A stretch of 64,000 nt of DNA, from the NCBI GenBank assembly GCA_020736575.1, contig JAGPYM010000020.1:310001-374000 (forward strand), in the 5' to 3' direction. The DNA is from Thelonectria olida. Taxonomy: Eukaryota > Ascomycota > Sordariomycetes > Hypocreales > Nectriaceae. Shown one piece after another: positions 29,537 through 42,098 of this stretch (the first letter of the stretch is position 1; each line of letters starts with the position of its first letter). A program made the translations under genes and the position numbers. Under the pieces are notes generated by a model, which was given only the letters and a program-made list of their open reading frames with translations, did not search any database and was not told the DNA's origin.

Positions 29537-32127
29537 CTTGGCGGAATGAGCCAGGGGGGTTCTTGAGAAGTCTAGTATTTGCCCTTTGCTCCAAGAGAAT
29601 TTGAGTTGCTGCGATTGTTGAGTGTTTTTGGGCAAAGAATTCTCAAGAAATTTTTCTCAGGATCTTACTCTGTTGATGAACTCGGCCAGTGTGGAAGAGT
29701 TGAGGAGGCAGTTTGAGAAGAATATCCTCAACATTATATGCACTTTTGGAACATGTCGTTTACTGTGAGTTTTCGAACTAGTTAGTATCGTCTTCGATAC
29801 TCCGATAGGAATAGAAGATGCGCATGGGGCTATTCGGGGAGTTCATGCCTCCAACACTGGTATGTTCTCTGGATCAACTACTCTACAGATGGAGGAGTTA
29901 TGGTACTCATTGAACCGACGACAAAGTTTGCTTCGACGCCGACCTGATCGACCAGTCGTCAATCAGGTAAGGAACATCCGACCAATGAAATATAGAACAC
30001 AAGAAGGCTTCGGTTAAATGATGAATGATCAGTAGAGGAACATTTCAATGTGGCTTGGGCATCCATCGTTGGCAGATAACTCGCACAGTAAACTGTGTAT
30101 AGCAATTCTGATGCGTAAACACTTAGCGGCTTAGTCTTCGAGATGTGGAATATTTAACAAAAGAAAAAGTCGTTCGAAAGTGGTTCAATTTGTTTGACTC
30201 AGCGTGACAAGATTGCTAGAGTGGCACATGCTTGCAGAACACAAACACTCGGCGAGCAACCCAATAGAGAATCTAAGAATCCAAATGTTCCGAACAACCC
30301 CCGCAACTAACAACTGCATACCATATTCATTGCCACCTGTCAGAACACTGTGCGCATGCTCTATGACGCCTTTGCGGCTGTACCCAGGTGCCGAGGTTAC
30401 ACGAGCTTACACGGCCTGGTGAAGATAGCATTGTTGACGGCATCTATTTGCAGTCACAGCCGCCGTTCCGAAAATACCTTCAAGCTCCAACTTGAGTCCA
30501 GTAAATTGAATGGCGCCCTGAGTGGCTGCGGCTTCAGACGAATTAATCTGAAGCCGGTGTTGGTGTGCTGCACATGTTCAAACGTCCCTTGAGACAAAGT
30601 GAGTGAGTGCTTCGGAAACAGGCACCTGGTTAACAAGTTGCCGAAAAAATGGCATGGTGTGATGGTATCAGGCTACCTAGGTAAAATGATGCCTGCCAAG
30701 TAATGCACCATATAGAGGTGTCTTTCGCTTGTAGCCACCTCAACCTAGGTTTTTCGAGCCATACATCACCTCAAGTTAGGATGTCTAAATAAAGTAATAG
30801 GCTCAACTCTACTCTCTACTTAATTTGGTCGACCAGAATATTCCCTTCAAGCAACCAAGTTGGTGCAATAAATAAATGGCTCATGCGCAGAGTTGCCACG
30901 AGCTTGCCAACCTCTATTCGTGTTCTTGAAACAAGCAGAACATCCACCGGAAGTTGGCCGTCGACAACACAAGACAGTGTATCACAGGCTCAAGATCGGG
31001 ATTCCGTCCGTCCTTCAGTGGCATCATTGCAGGTGCCACTCGCCCGAAAAGGTGCGGAATCTAGCGCTGACGTCTGATTTGCCTGAGGTGCGTCTCTGCA
31101 GGTCAAGCATAAAACCCCCGCCAGATACGCGACACATTATTAATGCAGGGCGGCAGTCAGAAGACAGGGCATTGACAGCCAGGCCGGGTCAATGGTCCTG
31201 GGTTGCTGGCAAGAGCCCTGGCAGTAGCCACAAGAAGTGCCGGGAATTCCCTGTCCGGGCTGCAGAGAGACAAAGGCAACTCGGACTTGTGCCGATATTG
31301 TCCATGGGGTAAATCCATGGGCACATGTCCGACATTCCAACGTGTGCTGATCAAACGTGGACGTACGAATACATAGGTATGAATAATTCACGAATTAATA
31401 ATGGCCAAATTCCCCAGGCGGAGTTAATAATCGGCCTCCCTCTTTCCCCGGATCTTGTCTCAATCGCCCCCGAACGTTCCGGAGCTTCGGCGGCCGGCGC
31501 GCGAGAGAGTGCACCTGTCATTGTTGAGGCGGGGAAGGTGGGATGGACGAAGGCAGCCAGCAGTGGGAAGGAACGTGCTCGCGTTGAGTGGCCCTTGCCC
31601 CGGTTCGCGACGGCCCTGGCAGTTGGCTGGCACCGTGGGCTTGGCATTGAATGGGGCGCTGGCCTGATTCTGGCCCGTGCCCGTGACTCCCTGGAAGGAA
31701 CGGCTCTCAACGCTCATTCCCTATTCGCTCATTCGTCGAGTCCTCCGTCGAGTCGGCGTGTTTCTCAACACCATTTCATCCTACACCCCCTCCATCTTTC
31801 TTCCTCTTCCGCTTCTTCTTCTTTCATCTCTTCACGCTGTATTCCCTGCTTTTCTCTTTCCTTTCGATATCCATTGTTCATTGAAATTCTGCCGTGATGA
31901 CATTTGCCTTCTGCTGAGATTGCCCCTGCCCGACGCTTCTCTGCCGTGTTTCGATAGAAATCCAACCCCTGCTCGTCCTAATTGTCGACTTCCACCTCCG
32001 GTTGCGCCCGTGACCCTCGGACCACCTCTCCGATTCTTCCACGACGCTCAATCGAAACACCCCACGACGTTCTTCGACACGATCAATACCTGTGCGCTTG
32101 ACGACCTAGTTTCTCTGGTCGCCTAGA
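29537..32127. other. 2.6-kb divergent gene-free region with pyrimidine-rich leader
   Basis: It lies between the GT2 and the adenylate kinase. No domain-bearing frame. The right end (about 31780-31870) is a C/T-rich tract rich in TTCTTC and TCTTCC, typical of fungal promoters near transcription starts. The open frames at 31325-31897 and 31677-32126 have no recognisable domain and probably reflect this leader. Confidence 0.4.
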
Positions 32128-33010
32128 ATGAGACTGAACAAGGCCGCAAGAGTCATCCTCTTTGGCGCACCTGGCGTGGGCAAAGGAACCCAGAGCGAGC
32201 GCCTCCTCCGTCGTTTTCCCCAACTCAACTCCATCAGTACCGGCGACCTCCTCCGCCACAATGTCAAGAATAGAACACCTCTCGGTGAGTCCATTCCTCG
32301 GCCAATTTTTCCATACCTAAAACTCCAGCGAACAGCTCACTAACTTGTACAAAGGCATCAAGGTCGAGAGCATCATGAAATCGGGTGGCCTGGTCGCCGA
32401 CGATCTCATGCTTCGACTCATCTCCAATGAGCTCTTCACTCGAGGCTGGCTCAAGGGCCAGGGACCTCCTCAAGTCATGACCCTTGCTGCTGAGGCCACT
32501 ACCTCCGATCATTCGCTACACCACGAGAACCCTATGGATTCTCTCGTCTCGAACCCTTTCCACATCGACAAGCACACCCGTCCCCGGGTCTCCGACGATC
32601 CCTCCGCCTCCTTCATCCTCGATGGCTTTCCCCGCACTGCCGCCCAAGCCAACACCCTCGAGAACATTATCCCCATCAATCTTGTCGTCTCTATCATCAC
32701 GCCCTTCAACGTCATCATGGAGCGCATTGCCGGTCGTTGGGTTCACGAGCCCTCCGGTCGTGTCTACAACACATCTTTCAACGCTCCGCGCGTCGCTGGC
32801 CACGACGACGTCACCGGTGAGCGCTTGATCCAGCGCGCAGACGACTCCGAGGAGGTCTACCGTGCACGATTTCAAAAGTTTCAGGAGACGAGCGAGCCCG
32901 TCCTCAATCACTACGCTAAGAAGGGCGTGCTTGTTGAAATTGAGGGCATGAGCAGTGATGAGATTAGCCCCAAGCTGTACAAGGAGTTTGAGAAGCAATT
33001 TGTTCACTGA
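32128..33010 (+). CDS. mitochondrial-type adenylate kinase (GTP:AMP phosphotransferase, AK3/Adk2-like)
   Basis: Transfers phosphate from a nucleoside triphosphate to AMP. Exons 32128-32284 and 32355-33010; 270 aa. The P-loop [10 protein letters not shown] is at residues 13-22, the AMP-binding part is [12 protein letters not shown] and LVADDLM, and the signature is [12 protein letters not shown]. The LID region [17 protein letters not shown] lacks zinc-binding cysteines. An insert of about 50 residues (GPPQVMT to PRVSDDPSA) precedes the DGFPRT signature and is longer than in short adenylate kinases. The N terminus is short for a presequence, but several AK3/Adk2 enzymes enter mitochondria without cleavage. 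AK3-type specificity for GTP is a family inference. Confidence 0.9.
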
Positions 33011-33433
33011 ATTCCCATCCGCAAATACTTTGCCGGAGGCGTTCACCTTATGATTCTTTTTTTTTTTTTCACATTTTATCAGTCTTTTCCAATAGGAGTT
33101 ATTGCAGCGTTGGATACTGCCGGTTTGGTCTATGACGGACTCATGTCAAAGTCGTCGGTCGGGTTGATGAGACAGTTGCCCTGAGAGAGCCACTTGTATA
33201 GATACCAAGGAGCAAATTTCTCCTTGGGAGAATATCGTAGATGCTAGAATTGCCTAGCCCGCGTGAAAAAAAAGTAAGGCTTGGAACCTCATCATTTTAA
33301 TTATCACAAGAATCTTTCAAAGGCTTACTTTCTCACCCTGCAAACTGGTCTTTTGTTTCTGTACACCCTCATTTTGACGCTAGTTGCCCACTTAGACTGG
33401 TTCCCAACTCAACTCTTCCATCAAATCATCTCC
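33011..33433. other. intergenic between adenylate kinase and tRNA-Arg
   Basis: 3' UTR of the adenylate kinase gene, with a T-rich run just after the stop (about 33056-33070). Otherwise nothing. Confidence 0.45.
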
Positions 33434-33505
33434 GGTCGCGTGGCCCAATGGCAAGGCGTCTGACTACGAATCAGGAGATTCTGGGTTCGATCCCCAGCGT
33501 GATCT
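33434..33505 (+). tRNA. tRNA-Arg(ACG)
   Basis: A 72-nt cloverleaf without intron. Acceptor GGTCGCG pairs with CGTGATC with two G-U pairs. D arm GCC/GGC. Anticodon stem TCTGA/TCAGG with loop CTACGAA, anticodon ACG. T arm CTGGG-TTCGATC-CCCAG. A T7 run about 10 nt downstream serves as Pol III terminator. Confidence 0.96.
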
Positions 33506-34048
33506 AGAAGTTACATTTTTTTGCATTTTGTCTTCTTTTTGCTCCTGTCAGTTAGACAGCGAGTGGCATTTGGCATTTGTCACCCAGTGCCAGCGAACTC
33601 GAACAGAGTAAGCGCAAGTCTGCTTATCACTTTTTATTTCGCTTCGAGCATGCGATTAATACTTTCAACCCGTGTTACTCGTTCGATCTTTACAGAGACC
33701 CAGAAATATGCGCCTGAGAGATAGTAAGGAGGTTTGAACACCGAGGCTCCATGCCTCTTACATGCCCTCTATACAGCTCATCCCGTGAGCCCGTGACTCG
33801 TTTGAGGACACAGCGCCACCATCAGAGGCTCAATGATTCGGCCAAGCTCGGGAGAGCCACGTTTCGGTCAATTGGCCGGGCTCGTCTTTGAGCTCTCCTG
33901 TGAAGGCAGCACCGCAATTCCTCAAAAAGTCAAGAGACGACAGGGGAAGCAACCAATAAGAAAGATATCCCGGAAGTAGTCCATTTCCCAATATCCGTGT
34001 CAAAAATCCTGAAATACCCAGCAAAATTCAACGCCCAATTTGCTCCTT
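33506..34048. other. intergenic, nothing recognised
   Basis: Gap between tRNA-Arg and the stop of ERD2. It contains the ERD2 3' UTR; no fold, repeat or domain seen. Confidence 0.4.
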
Positions 34049-35202
34049 CTAGTCGCGCCACTCCTCGCCGGCTCGAAGACCGCTAGGTGCGCCATTGGAC
34101 TCGTCGCGGTCGGGACGAAGAGGCGTGTTTTCGTCGTCATCATCCAGAGCCTTTGCCAGCTCATCGGGATCCTGCATCTTGGCATCCGGGTCGACGGCGC
34201 CGTCGATCTCATCATGCTCGCGGTTTTGTCGCTCCGTCTCGAGGACACCATCGTCAGCGCTGACTGAAATGCCACGAGCGCCCCATTTGGGACGAGCACC
34301 ACCACGGCGGGTGTCACTAGGGTCGTGGATGTCGCGGGCGCTCTCCTCGTCATCTTCCTCAGCAACCTCAACTCGCTTGCCAAAGATGCGACGAAGGAGC
34401 CATCCGCGGCGCATATCATCGGCGTCAACGACACCGCCGCCACGGAGCTTGACACGCTGGCGGGTGTAGTAAACCCAGGCAAAGTCAATGTATAGAGCAG
34501 TTTGGATGAGGCCAAAGATCACAGAAACGGCATCGGGCTTGCTGGCGTCGAGTTCTCGAATGAACCAGTTGATGCAGTATAGAGCACGGTAAGAGCCGAG
34601 GGTGAGGAGGTAAAACGAGTCGATGACGGTAGGGACAGTGGTTTGCCTCAACAGGAGTAGCTGAGGGAGCACACAAACAGACTCGAGAATCTGGGAGAAA
34701 ACCCACATCCACTGTGTCTCAGTTAGTTATAAGTGTTCACAAGGCGCGCATGCCAATTATTCAGAGCCATACCGTTCGGAATCCCCAGGCCCTCTCAAAA
34801 ATCATCATAATAAAGGGAGAGAGTGCAAAGGAGCCACCGAGAATGATGGCACCAATCTTCCAAGCAATCTCACGCTCCCGCGATCGGGCAAAGACCCATT
34901 GCATAACGCCGAGGATGTAAAACGACGAGAGGATGTAGAAGATCTTGAAAACAAAGTTCCATGCCGACTTTTCGCTAAAGACATCGAGGTATCGGGTGCA
35001 GAAAACGAGGGCGTAGAGGATCTGGGTGATGAGGGAGACACCCTCAGCACTTCGGTTTCGATGAATGGCGAAAATGAGGATACACTTGGAGAGCATGTGG
35101 GACAAGTCGCCCATAATGCGGAATATCTACACGGATAATTAGCATTGAGAACGTGGGATACCTATGTCGCCAATCAGGAGGACTCACGTTCCACGCGCCC
35201 AT
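34049..35202 (-). CDS. ERD2: ER lumen protein-retaining (KDEL/HDEL) receptor, ERD2
   Basis: Returns escaped ER proteins from the Golgi by binding C-terminal KDEL/HDEL. Three exons on the minus strand: 35202-35188 (only MGAWN), 35126-34773, 34711-34049; 343 aa. The join gives NIFRIMGDLSHMLSKCILI, the ERD2 N terminus. Multiple membrane segments follow (LITQILYALVFCTRYLD, FKIFYILSSFYILGVM, WMWVFSQILESVCVLPQL, the RALYCINW region). The receptor core is about 215 residues. A hydrophilic tail of about 125 residues follows, very acidic with dense Asp/Glu and Arg (EEDDEESARD, DDDDENTPLRPDRDE). Yeast and animal receptors lack such a tail; extended forms are known in filamentous fungi. The tail's function is unknown. 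Confidence 0.93.
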
Positions 35203-36578
35203 CGCGAATGACGGGGAGCTCGATATCCGAGCTCGGGGTGAGGTCTGTGTGAAGGTGTCGAGGGGGAAGGCCAGGTAGCCACTGGCAGCTGCTCACGGGC
35301 AGTGGTCGTTGAGAATTTGGTGCAAAAGGGCGAGAAGCACCGAAGAACCAAATGGCACAAGAAGAGACGCCTAAAGCGACAGCGATGACGTGGGAATAAA
35401 AGGTGCGCTGGCCAGGCAGCTCTGAGATGGGAGAATGAGGAGGAGAGTGACGAGGAGGGCGCGCGGACCCGGGGAAGCTTGCGTCAGTTGGGAGCCAGGC
35501 CAGGCTCCAGCCACAGCCAGCTGCGCCACACGCGGGAATGGGCATTGGGCTAACGCAAGACAGTGGAGTCGGATTACCTAAAATACGTGCACTATCGAAC
35601 TTGCCGTCCCGTGGCTGCAGTTTGTGAGCGAGAAATCGCCGACCTGTATGAAGCATGTCACTACCTGAAGGTACCTGCCTAGACCGCAGTAGGCCAGTGA
35701 CGAACAACTCCTCCATCTCAAGAGGGACGGGACGTTCAAACCTAGGCTATAAAAACTGATTATCAATTGCCTAGTCTTAATTAAATAATCAAGAGACTTT
35801 CAACGTTTGAAACTCCAGCAACGAAGTATAAGCTGCTTGTATCCGCACATCTCCCACCTTGATCTCTCAAATGATCATGCAACCAACTTCCGCCCTGTTT
35901 CGTGTCATACCGAAGCAAACGATAGCTCTCGGTCAACCAAATGCTCTCTCTAATTATTTCCCAGCTGCATCGTTTTCTTCCAACTTCTTGGCTTGAGAAT
36001 ACGTCAGTCTCTCAAGCGGGATTATAACGGCAATGACAGCCGAGAAAGCCGACGCAGCCGGACAAAAACGCAAGCACGTCTTTGGTCCCAGAGAGGTATT
36101 TATAAAATTAGAGAATAGGGAGATAAGCTCTTCAAGGTCACTAGAGGCGGTAACTGATAGAATAAATGACAAGCCTACGAAGCCGGTGGTTGTACTCAAC
36201 CCTCTTCTAACTTGGGCACTGGACAGATTAGGATGAAAGAGAAAAGGGCAAGACTCGTGAGGAACAGAGTTGGATGGAGGAGAACATGGAAGACGAAGGG
36301 ACAAGAACAGATAAGGGCACTGAATGACAGCAGATATCTGGACCTGACGAGGCCCACATAGTCCCAACGGCACCGAGGCAAGGATACTGGAATAAACTAC
36401 ATCATCGCGTTTTGACCGCATCCGAGATCACAGCGGAATTCCTGTTCGGTAGCAACGGAACGACGTCATCGGCTTTCGCCGACCACAGCGAAACATAAAA
36501 CAAGGGAATCAGCGAGCTGATTCTTCGCCTTTTCTACAGGATATCATTACATAGATAGAAGAGAGTTCAACTGTCAAG
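35203..36578. other. divergent intergenic region
   Basis: Promoters of ERD2 (minus) and the phosphate carrier (plus). Open frames at 35954-36421 (minus) and 36033-36236 (plus) overlap each other and carry no recognisable domain. Neither is supported. Confidence 0.4.
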
Positions 36579-37585
36579 ATGGCGACAAAGCGGAGCGAAA
36601 CCCCCAATTTCACCTCTAGCGACTATGTCAAGTTCTTTGGTGCCGGTGCCCTCGCGGCTACCTCAACGCACGCGGTACGTACTCCATATGCTTAAACAAT
36701 CGATGCCACTCGCTTCTAACACAATAATTACAGACGGCTACGCCAATTGATGTCGTCAAGACCCGAATTCAGGTCGACGATGCCCTAAAGGGCTATAACA
36801 TGGTTCGAGCTGCCCGCACCATCGTCGCTAAGGAAGGGGCAAGTGCGTTGCTCACGGGTTTTGGTCCTACGGCGGTTGGATATCTCGTCCAGGGCGGCGC
36901 CAAGTTTGCCGGCTACGAATTCTTCAAGAAGAAGTATATCGATCTCATCGGAGGACCCGAAAAGGCCGTCTCGAGCAGAACAGCCATTTATCTTGGTGCC
37001 AGCGCGAGCGCCGAGTTCTTTGCCGATATCCTGCTTTGTCCACTTGAGGCGACGCGCATTCGCCTCGTCTCGCAACGTGGATATGCGACCGGATTAGCAT
37101 CAGGCTTTACGAGAATGGCAAAGGAGGAAGGCTTCAAGGGATTCTATTCTGGATTCATCCCCTTGCTGTTCAAGCAAGTCCCATTCGCAGTCGGCCAATT
37201 CTCAGTGCACGAAGCTGCAAACGAAGTCATCTACCGGTCTATGGGCCCCGAGCGCAAAGCCAAGCTAACGCATCTCGAGAGCACTGGCGTCGAACTGACG
37301 TCAGGTCTCGCAGCCGGTGTGGCTGCAGCAGTCTTTTCTCATCCGGCGGACACGTTGCTATCGGCCATCAACAAAGGTGCGGGAGACCCAAAGCAGGGCG
37401 CGACGAGCCGCATGTTCCAGCTGGCGCGCGAGTTTGGGCCCAAGAGGTTGCTCCTCACGGGGTTGGGACCTCGTTTGGTCATGACGTGTGGGTTGGTGTC
37501 TGGCCAATTTGTGATTTATGCGCAGTGCAAGGCTTTCACGGGGGCGCCGCCGAGCATTGAGATTCACAAGGAGACGTCGCTGTAA
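36579..37585 (+). CDS. mitochondrial phosphate carrier (Mir1-like)
   Basis: Inner-membrane solute carrier that brings phosphate into the matrix with H+. Exons 36579-36674 and 36734-37585 (59-bp intron, GTACGT...TACAG); 315 aa. Three tandem carrier repeats with signatures: TPIDVVKTRIQVD in repeat 1 (across the intron side), CPLEATRIRLVSQ in repeat 2 and HPADTLLSAINKG in repeat 3. Six membrane helices are expected. The sequences GFGPTAVGYLVQGGAKFAGYEFFKK and FKQVPFAVGQFSVHE fit phosphate carriers better than ADP/ATP carriers. No cleavable presequence. Complete; assignment secure at the level of the phosphate-carrier subfamily. Confidence 0.93.
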
Positions 37586-38992
37586 AACGGTTGGGAAAAG
37601 GAAGTTTTAGAGTCAAATCCGTGTAACATGTTCGTTCGTGTCTTGAGGCGTTCGGGTATAGGGTGTTTGATCAGGGTTTTGGACGGAGGAAAGGTTACAT
37701 TAGATTTGAATGGAAGGAGGCATTCACACAAATAAAAATTCAAAATTTATTATGCAAACTTTTGTTCGTCAGGTGGCAGGCGATCACCACACGTTGGATT
37801 GGTTATTGAGGAGGAAAGTTTATGTGTTGGTTGGGAGGAACAAAGAAAATACGGTCGCAACAATACTGGTCTCTGTGTCTTAACAAGGCCCGTGTCGATT
37901 ATTGAGAATCCTTAGTTTTGTATTGAGCAAGGAGCACGGACACGTCCTTGATGTTGGTTGAGATGCACCGCAGAGAATGCGTATCTACACCTGACGGGAG
38001 CTTTGTGACGCACGAAGTAGGTAAGAAGTGGTAGTAGAAGGCGAAAGAGAGAAGGAATGTGATTCAGGTTTCACTGCACAGTACCTTATAGGTGCTTAGC
38101 TTTGGATCTGAGCTTAACAGTCTCTATGGGCATAAGTCAACATAAACTTGGGTAAAAGTTCATGATTGTTAGTGATCACCGCAAGGATCTGGCTTCTCTC
38201 AATTTGAATTTCCCTCGTTCATGTTGCCTGGCGGCTCTTGGCACTTGCTCCCACCAGCTGAGCCGCCATTGACGATCGTATTGGTCCAGTGGGCATTAAG
38301 GGTACCTCTTTGATGCTACTTTGTTTGCTGCAGACTCAGGTACCCCTCAGCTGTGGCGCAGGGCTTCTAGGCATCAAGTAAGCCGGCGCTACGCCCCACT
38401 ACTCCCTGCGACGAGAATCTCTGAGCCCCCCGGTGGCCCCTAATTTTAGAGGCTAGATCCCCTATTTCCGGCCCTTTCCTCAACGGTAGTCGCACCGGAA
38501 AGGAAGTCTGCTCCGTTCGCACCTGCCTGCACATTCAAAGTCCACGACATCAACTTTAAGTTGCCATCTGATTATTTCTCTGGCAACCGACGACTCCTAC
38601 TTGGGTTCTCGCCGCTCCAAATTCTCTCTTTGATTGTAGCGTTTTGCCTTTGAACCTGACGAGGTGCGACAATCATATCTTTTTCGTCGTCTGCTTAAGG
38701 TGCGCACTCCCTTCCATCTTACTACAAAAGCGACACTGCCATTTGCGACCACGTCAGAAGCTACCCTCGTCTCAATCCGACTCTTGCAGCTCGCGTGGCA
38801 TCTTCTCGACTCAACCTCCGCACCGCAACATACCAACCATCTAACACCCGCTATCTCTGCAGTTTCCCACGTTCGCTCTTTACGAGGCTGGCTGAAATAT
38901 CCATCTTGATGTATTAGATTTCGCTGGTTCCGTTTTCTCGTGTCACTCCCTCCTGCGCCTTGAAGGGTTGACCCCTTCTCCTCGCCTTCGCC
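37586..38992. other. intergenic, kexin promoter and leader
   Basis: A 1.4-kb gap. It holds the carrier 3' UTR on the left and the kexin promoter on the right, with C/T-rich sequence at about 38700-38950 typical of fungal leaders. No gene seen. Confidence 0.45.
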
Positions 38993-41595
38993 ATGAAGAT
39001 CTCGACTCTTCTAAGCCTCGCTGGGCTGGCCGTATGTTCCCATGGCTCTCAAATTGCCCGAGACTATTCGAAAAACGACTACTACGTCCTCCACCTTGAC
39101 CGTTCAACCACTCCTGAACAAGTCGCCAGTCGCCTTGGATTGAGACACGAGGGTCAGCTGGGCGAACTTGACGACCACCACGTATTTCGATCAACCAAGA
39201 CCGATGCCGATATCGTAAAGACAGAGATTCGAGAGCGCAAGAGGAGGAAACGTGATTTGGGTGGCTCAGATCCCCTGGATGCCGTCCTTCTCGCCACCAA
39301 GCAAAAGCCTCGCATGCATCTTGAGAAGCGAGTCATTCCTCCCCGACCGGATGGACAGGGACATTCTCTGCGCCGTCGGGATGCGCCCCAGGATGCGGCG
39401 ATTGCGAAACAAGCCGAGCTCATGAAAGAGCTTGACATCACCGACCCCATCTTCACCGAGCAGTGGCACCTCTTTAATTCTGTTGAGATTGGACACGACG
39501 TCAATGTGACGGGACTTTGGCTTGAGGGCATTACTGGAAAGAATGCCACCGTAGCCATCGTAGACGATGGCCTGGACATGAACAGCAGAGATCTCAAACC
39601 CAACTACTTTGCCGAGGGATCTTGGGATTTCAATGACCATGATCCTAAACCCGCTCCTGAGCTGTCAGACGATAGACATGGCACTCGATGTGCGGGAGAG
39701 GTTGCGGCGGCTCGCAACGATGTCTGTGGTGTTGGTGTTGCCTACGACTCCAAAATTGCCGGCATTCGGATTCTTAGCAAAGCTATAAGTGACGCCGATG
39801 AGGCCGATGCCATGATATACAAGTACCAGGACACACAGATCTACTCTTGCTCCTGGGGACCTTCAGATGATGGGCGAACGATGGAAGCCCCCGGGGTTTT
39901 AATCAGGAGAGCTATGCTTCAAGCCGTTCAAAAGGGCCGTGGTGGCCTGGGATCCATCTATGTCTTTGCAAGTGGCAACGGCGCTGCGAACGGCGATAAC
40001 TGCAACTTTGATGGCTACACCAACTCCATTTACAGCATTACAGTCGGCGCTGTCGATCATACTGGCCAGCACCCTTACTACTCAGAGCACTGCTCTGCCC
40101 AGCTCGTCGTTACCTACAGTAGTGGAAACGGTGACGCGATTGTGAGTTGTTCTGATTATGCGATGAGCTTGAACTGACATTTCCTAGCACACAACCGATG
40201 TTGGAGAGAACTCCTGTTATAGTAACCATGGGGGAACATCGGCTGCCGCTCCCCTCGCTGCGGGTATCTTTGCTTTGGTCATGCAGGTTCGCCCGGACCT
40301 GTCATGGAGAGACTTGCAGTACCTCGCCATGGACACGGCGGTTCCAGTCGATGATGGCGAGGCAGAATGGCAGAACACGACTATTGGCAAGAAGTTTAGC
40401 CACACATTTGGTTACGGCAAGATCGATTCGTATGCCCTGGTCGAAAAGGCCAAGACATGGGAAAAGGTCAAACCTCAGGCTTGGTACTACTCACCGTGGG
40501 TCCATGTCAAGAAAGCTATTCCCCAAGACAACAAAGGCGTAGCTGTCAGCATTGAGGTCACGAAGGATATGCTCAAGGATGCCAATTTGGCCCGCGTCGA
40601 GCATGTTACTGTTACCATGAATGTTGAGCACACTCGACGGGGTGACTTGAGCGTCGACTTGATCAGTCCTGACAACGTCGTCAGCCACATCGCTGTGACC
40701 CGACAACTCGACTCGGACTCGAGTGGCTACGTGGACTGGACTTTCATGAGTGTTGCGCATTGGTAGGTCTTGACTCTGCGCACAATAACGACTTTGACTA
40801 ACTTTCAATAGGGGCGAGTCTGGTGTTGGTAAATGGACAGTCATTGTCCGAGACACGGAGAAGAATGAGTTTAAGGGCAAGTTCATTGACTGGCACTTGA
40901 AACTTTGGGGCGAGTCAATCGACGCGGACAAGGCCACTCTTCTGCCCATGCCTTCGGAGAACGATGACGATGATCACGATCTTATTCAGACCACTACCCT
41001 ACCCGCCTCGACAACTACCCTGACAGGAGGAGCTGCACCGACCAAGGTTCAAGGCAACCCCTCCGACCACCCTGAGCGGCCAACCAAGAACCCCGCGAAG
41101 CCAAGCAATACAGAGACCTCATCTCCCAGCGGTACTAGTGAGGCCCAGCAAGAGACCTCGTCGGCGTCTTCCAACTGGGTGTCATGGCTCCCTAGTCTCG
41201 GCGCTTCCAAGAAGGCGCAGATCTGGATCTACGGCGCCATTGGCCTCATTGTTGCGTTTTGCTGTGGTCTCGGCATCTACCTCTTCATCGCTCGTCGACG
41301 CCGTCTCAACAACTCTCGCGACAACTACGAATTTGAGCTCATCGACGAAGAGGAGGCCGAGGGCTTGAACGCAGGAGAAAAGGCAGCCAGAGCACGACGC
41401 AAGCGTGGTGGCGAGCTCTACGACGCCTTTGCCGAAGGAAGCGACGACGAGCAGTTTGAAACTTACCGGGACGGCCGGGGGGGATCACGCGAGGGCTTGG
41501 CAGGCGATACTGCCGAGCAATATGTGGTTGGCGAGGAGAGCGACGACGATGACGATGAGAAGGGTGCGTCAAGACCTTTGAGCGGCCGCCGATGA
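38993..41595 (+). CDS. kex2: kexin, Golgi dibasic-processing serine protease
   Basis: Cleaves secretory precursors after Lys-Arg and Arg-Arg in the late Golgi. Exons 38993-40141, 40188-40762, 40812-41595; 835 aa. Signal peptide (STLLSLAGLAVCSHG), then a pro-region with dibasic sites including KRRKR (83-87) and LEKR (110-113), the likely self-cleavage site. The subtilisin-like domain has Asp191 in VAIVDDGLD, His229 in DDRHGTRCAG, the oxyanion Asn in ASGNGAANGDNC and Ser401 in NHGGTSAAAP. The P domain (YYSPWVHVKKAIP, VTMNVEHTRRGDLSVDLISP) is split by the second intron within GESGVGKW. A Ser/Thr/Pro-rich stalk, one membrane span (IWIYGAIGLIVAFCCGLGIY) and an acidic tail with a possible aromatic retention signal (NYEFEL) follow. 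Complete. Confidence 0.96.
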
Positions 41596-42098
41596 AAAGT
41601 ATGAGAAGGCTAGAAAACGAGTCGTCGTATCAAACAAAGTACAGGAACAGATGGGATGGCATATAGGGTCTCCTGGTGTAGGGAAGGCTCCGGCGACACC
41701 TTTGCATTGGACGACATGGAGTTTTTTGTTTTATGTAGTTGCAGTGTTAATTAATAGATGTTCAAAGCATGCTGGCTCGTGGGTTTGTCTCGTATGGCTC
41801 TGATATGACAGCCGCCGTGATATAACCACATTTTGGATGACGGGAAATTTCAGAATATGGTGGTACATGAAGCCACGAGCCGTCTGCTCGATGCTTCTTC
41901 CATTCATTATTATTTCTTCCCTGCGCAGCCAAATATCTAAGGCTGCATTCTCACCAACTCACATGACCATTGGATTCACAACCACGCCCCTTCGTGCCTA
42001 TTCTTTGCACTCAGAAACCCGCCGATTTAACGCCAAACGTTGTCATCCCCCAAAACGCCGGAAAGCATCATTTTTGAAGCGAAGCAGCTTGTCTCGCC
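41596..42098. other. convergent gap, kexin and SNX4 3' regions
   Basis: No coding signal beyond short frames; both genes end into it. Confidence 0.45.

Noticed and set aside
31325..31897. 190-codon plus-strand frame upstream of adenylate kinase
   Set aside because: Its second half is the C/T-rich leader read as Ser/His/Leu; no domain, no splice to the kinase frame.
35954..36421. 155-codon minus-strand frame
   Set aside because: No recognisable domain, overlaps a plus-strand frame, no splice partner.
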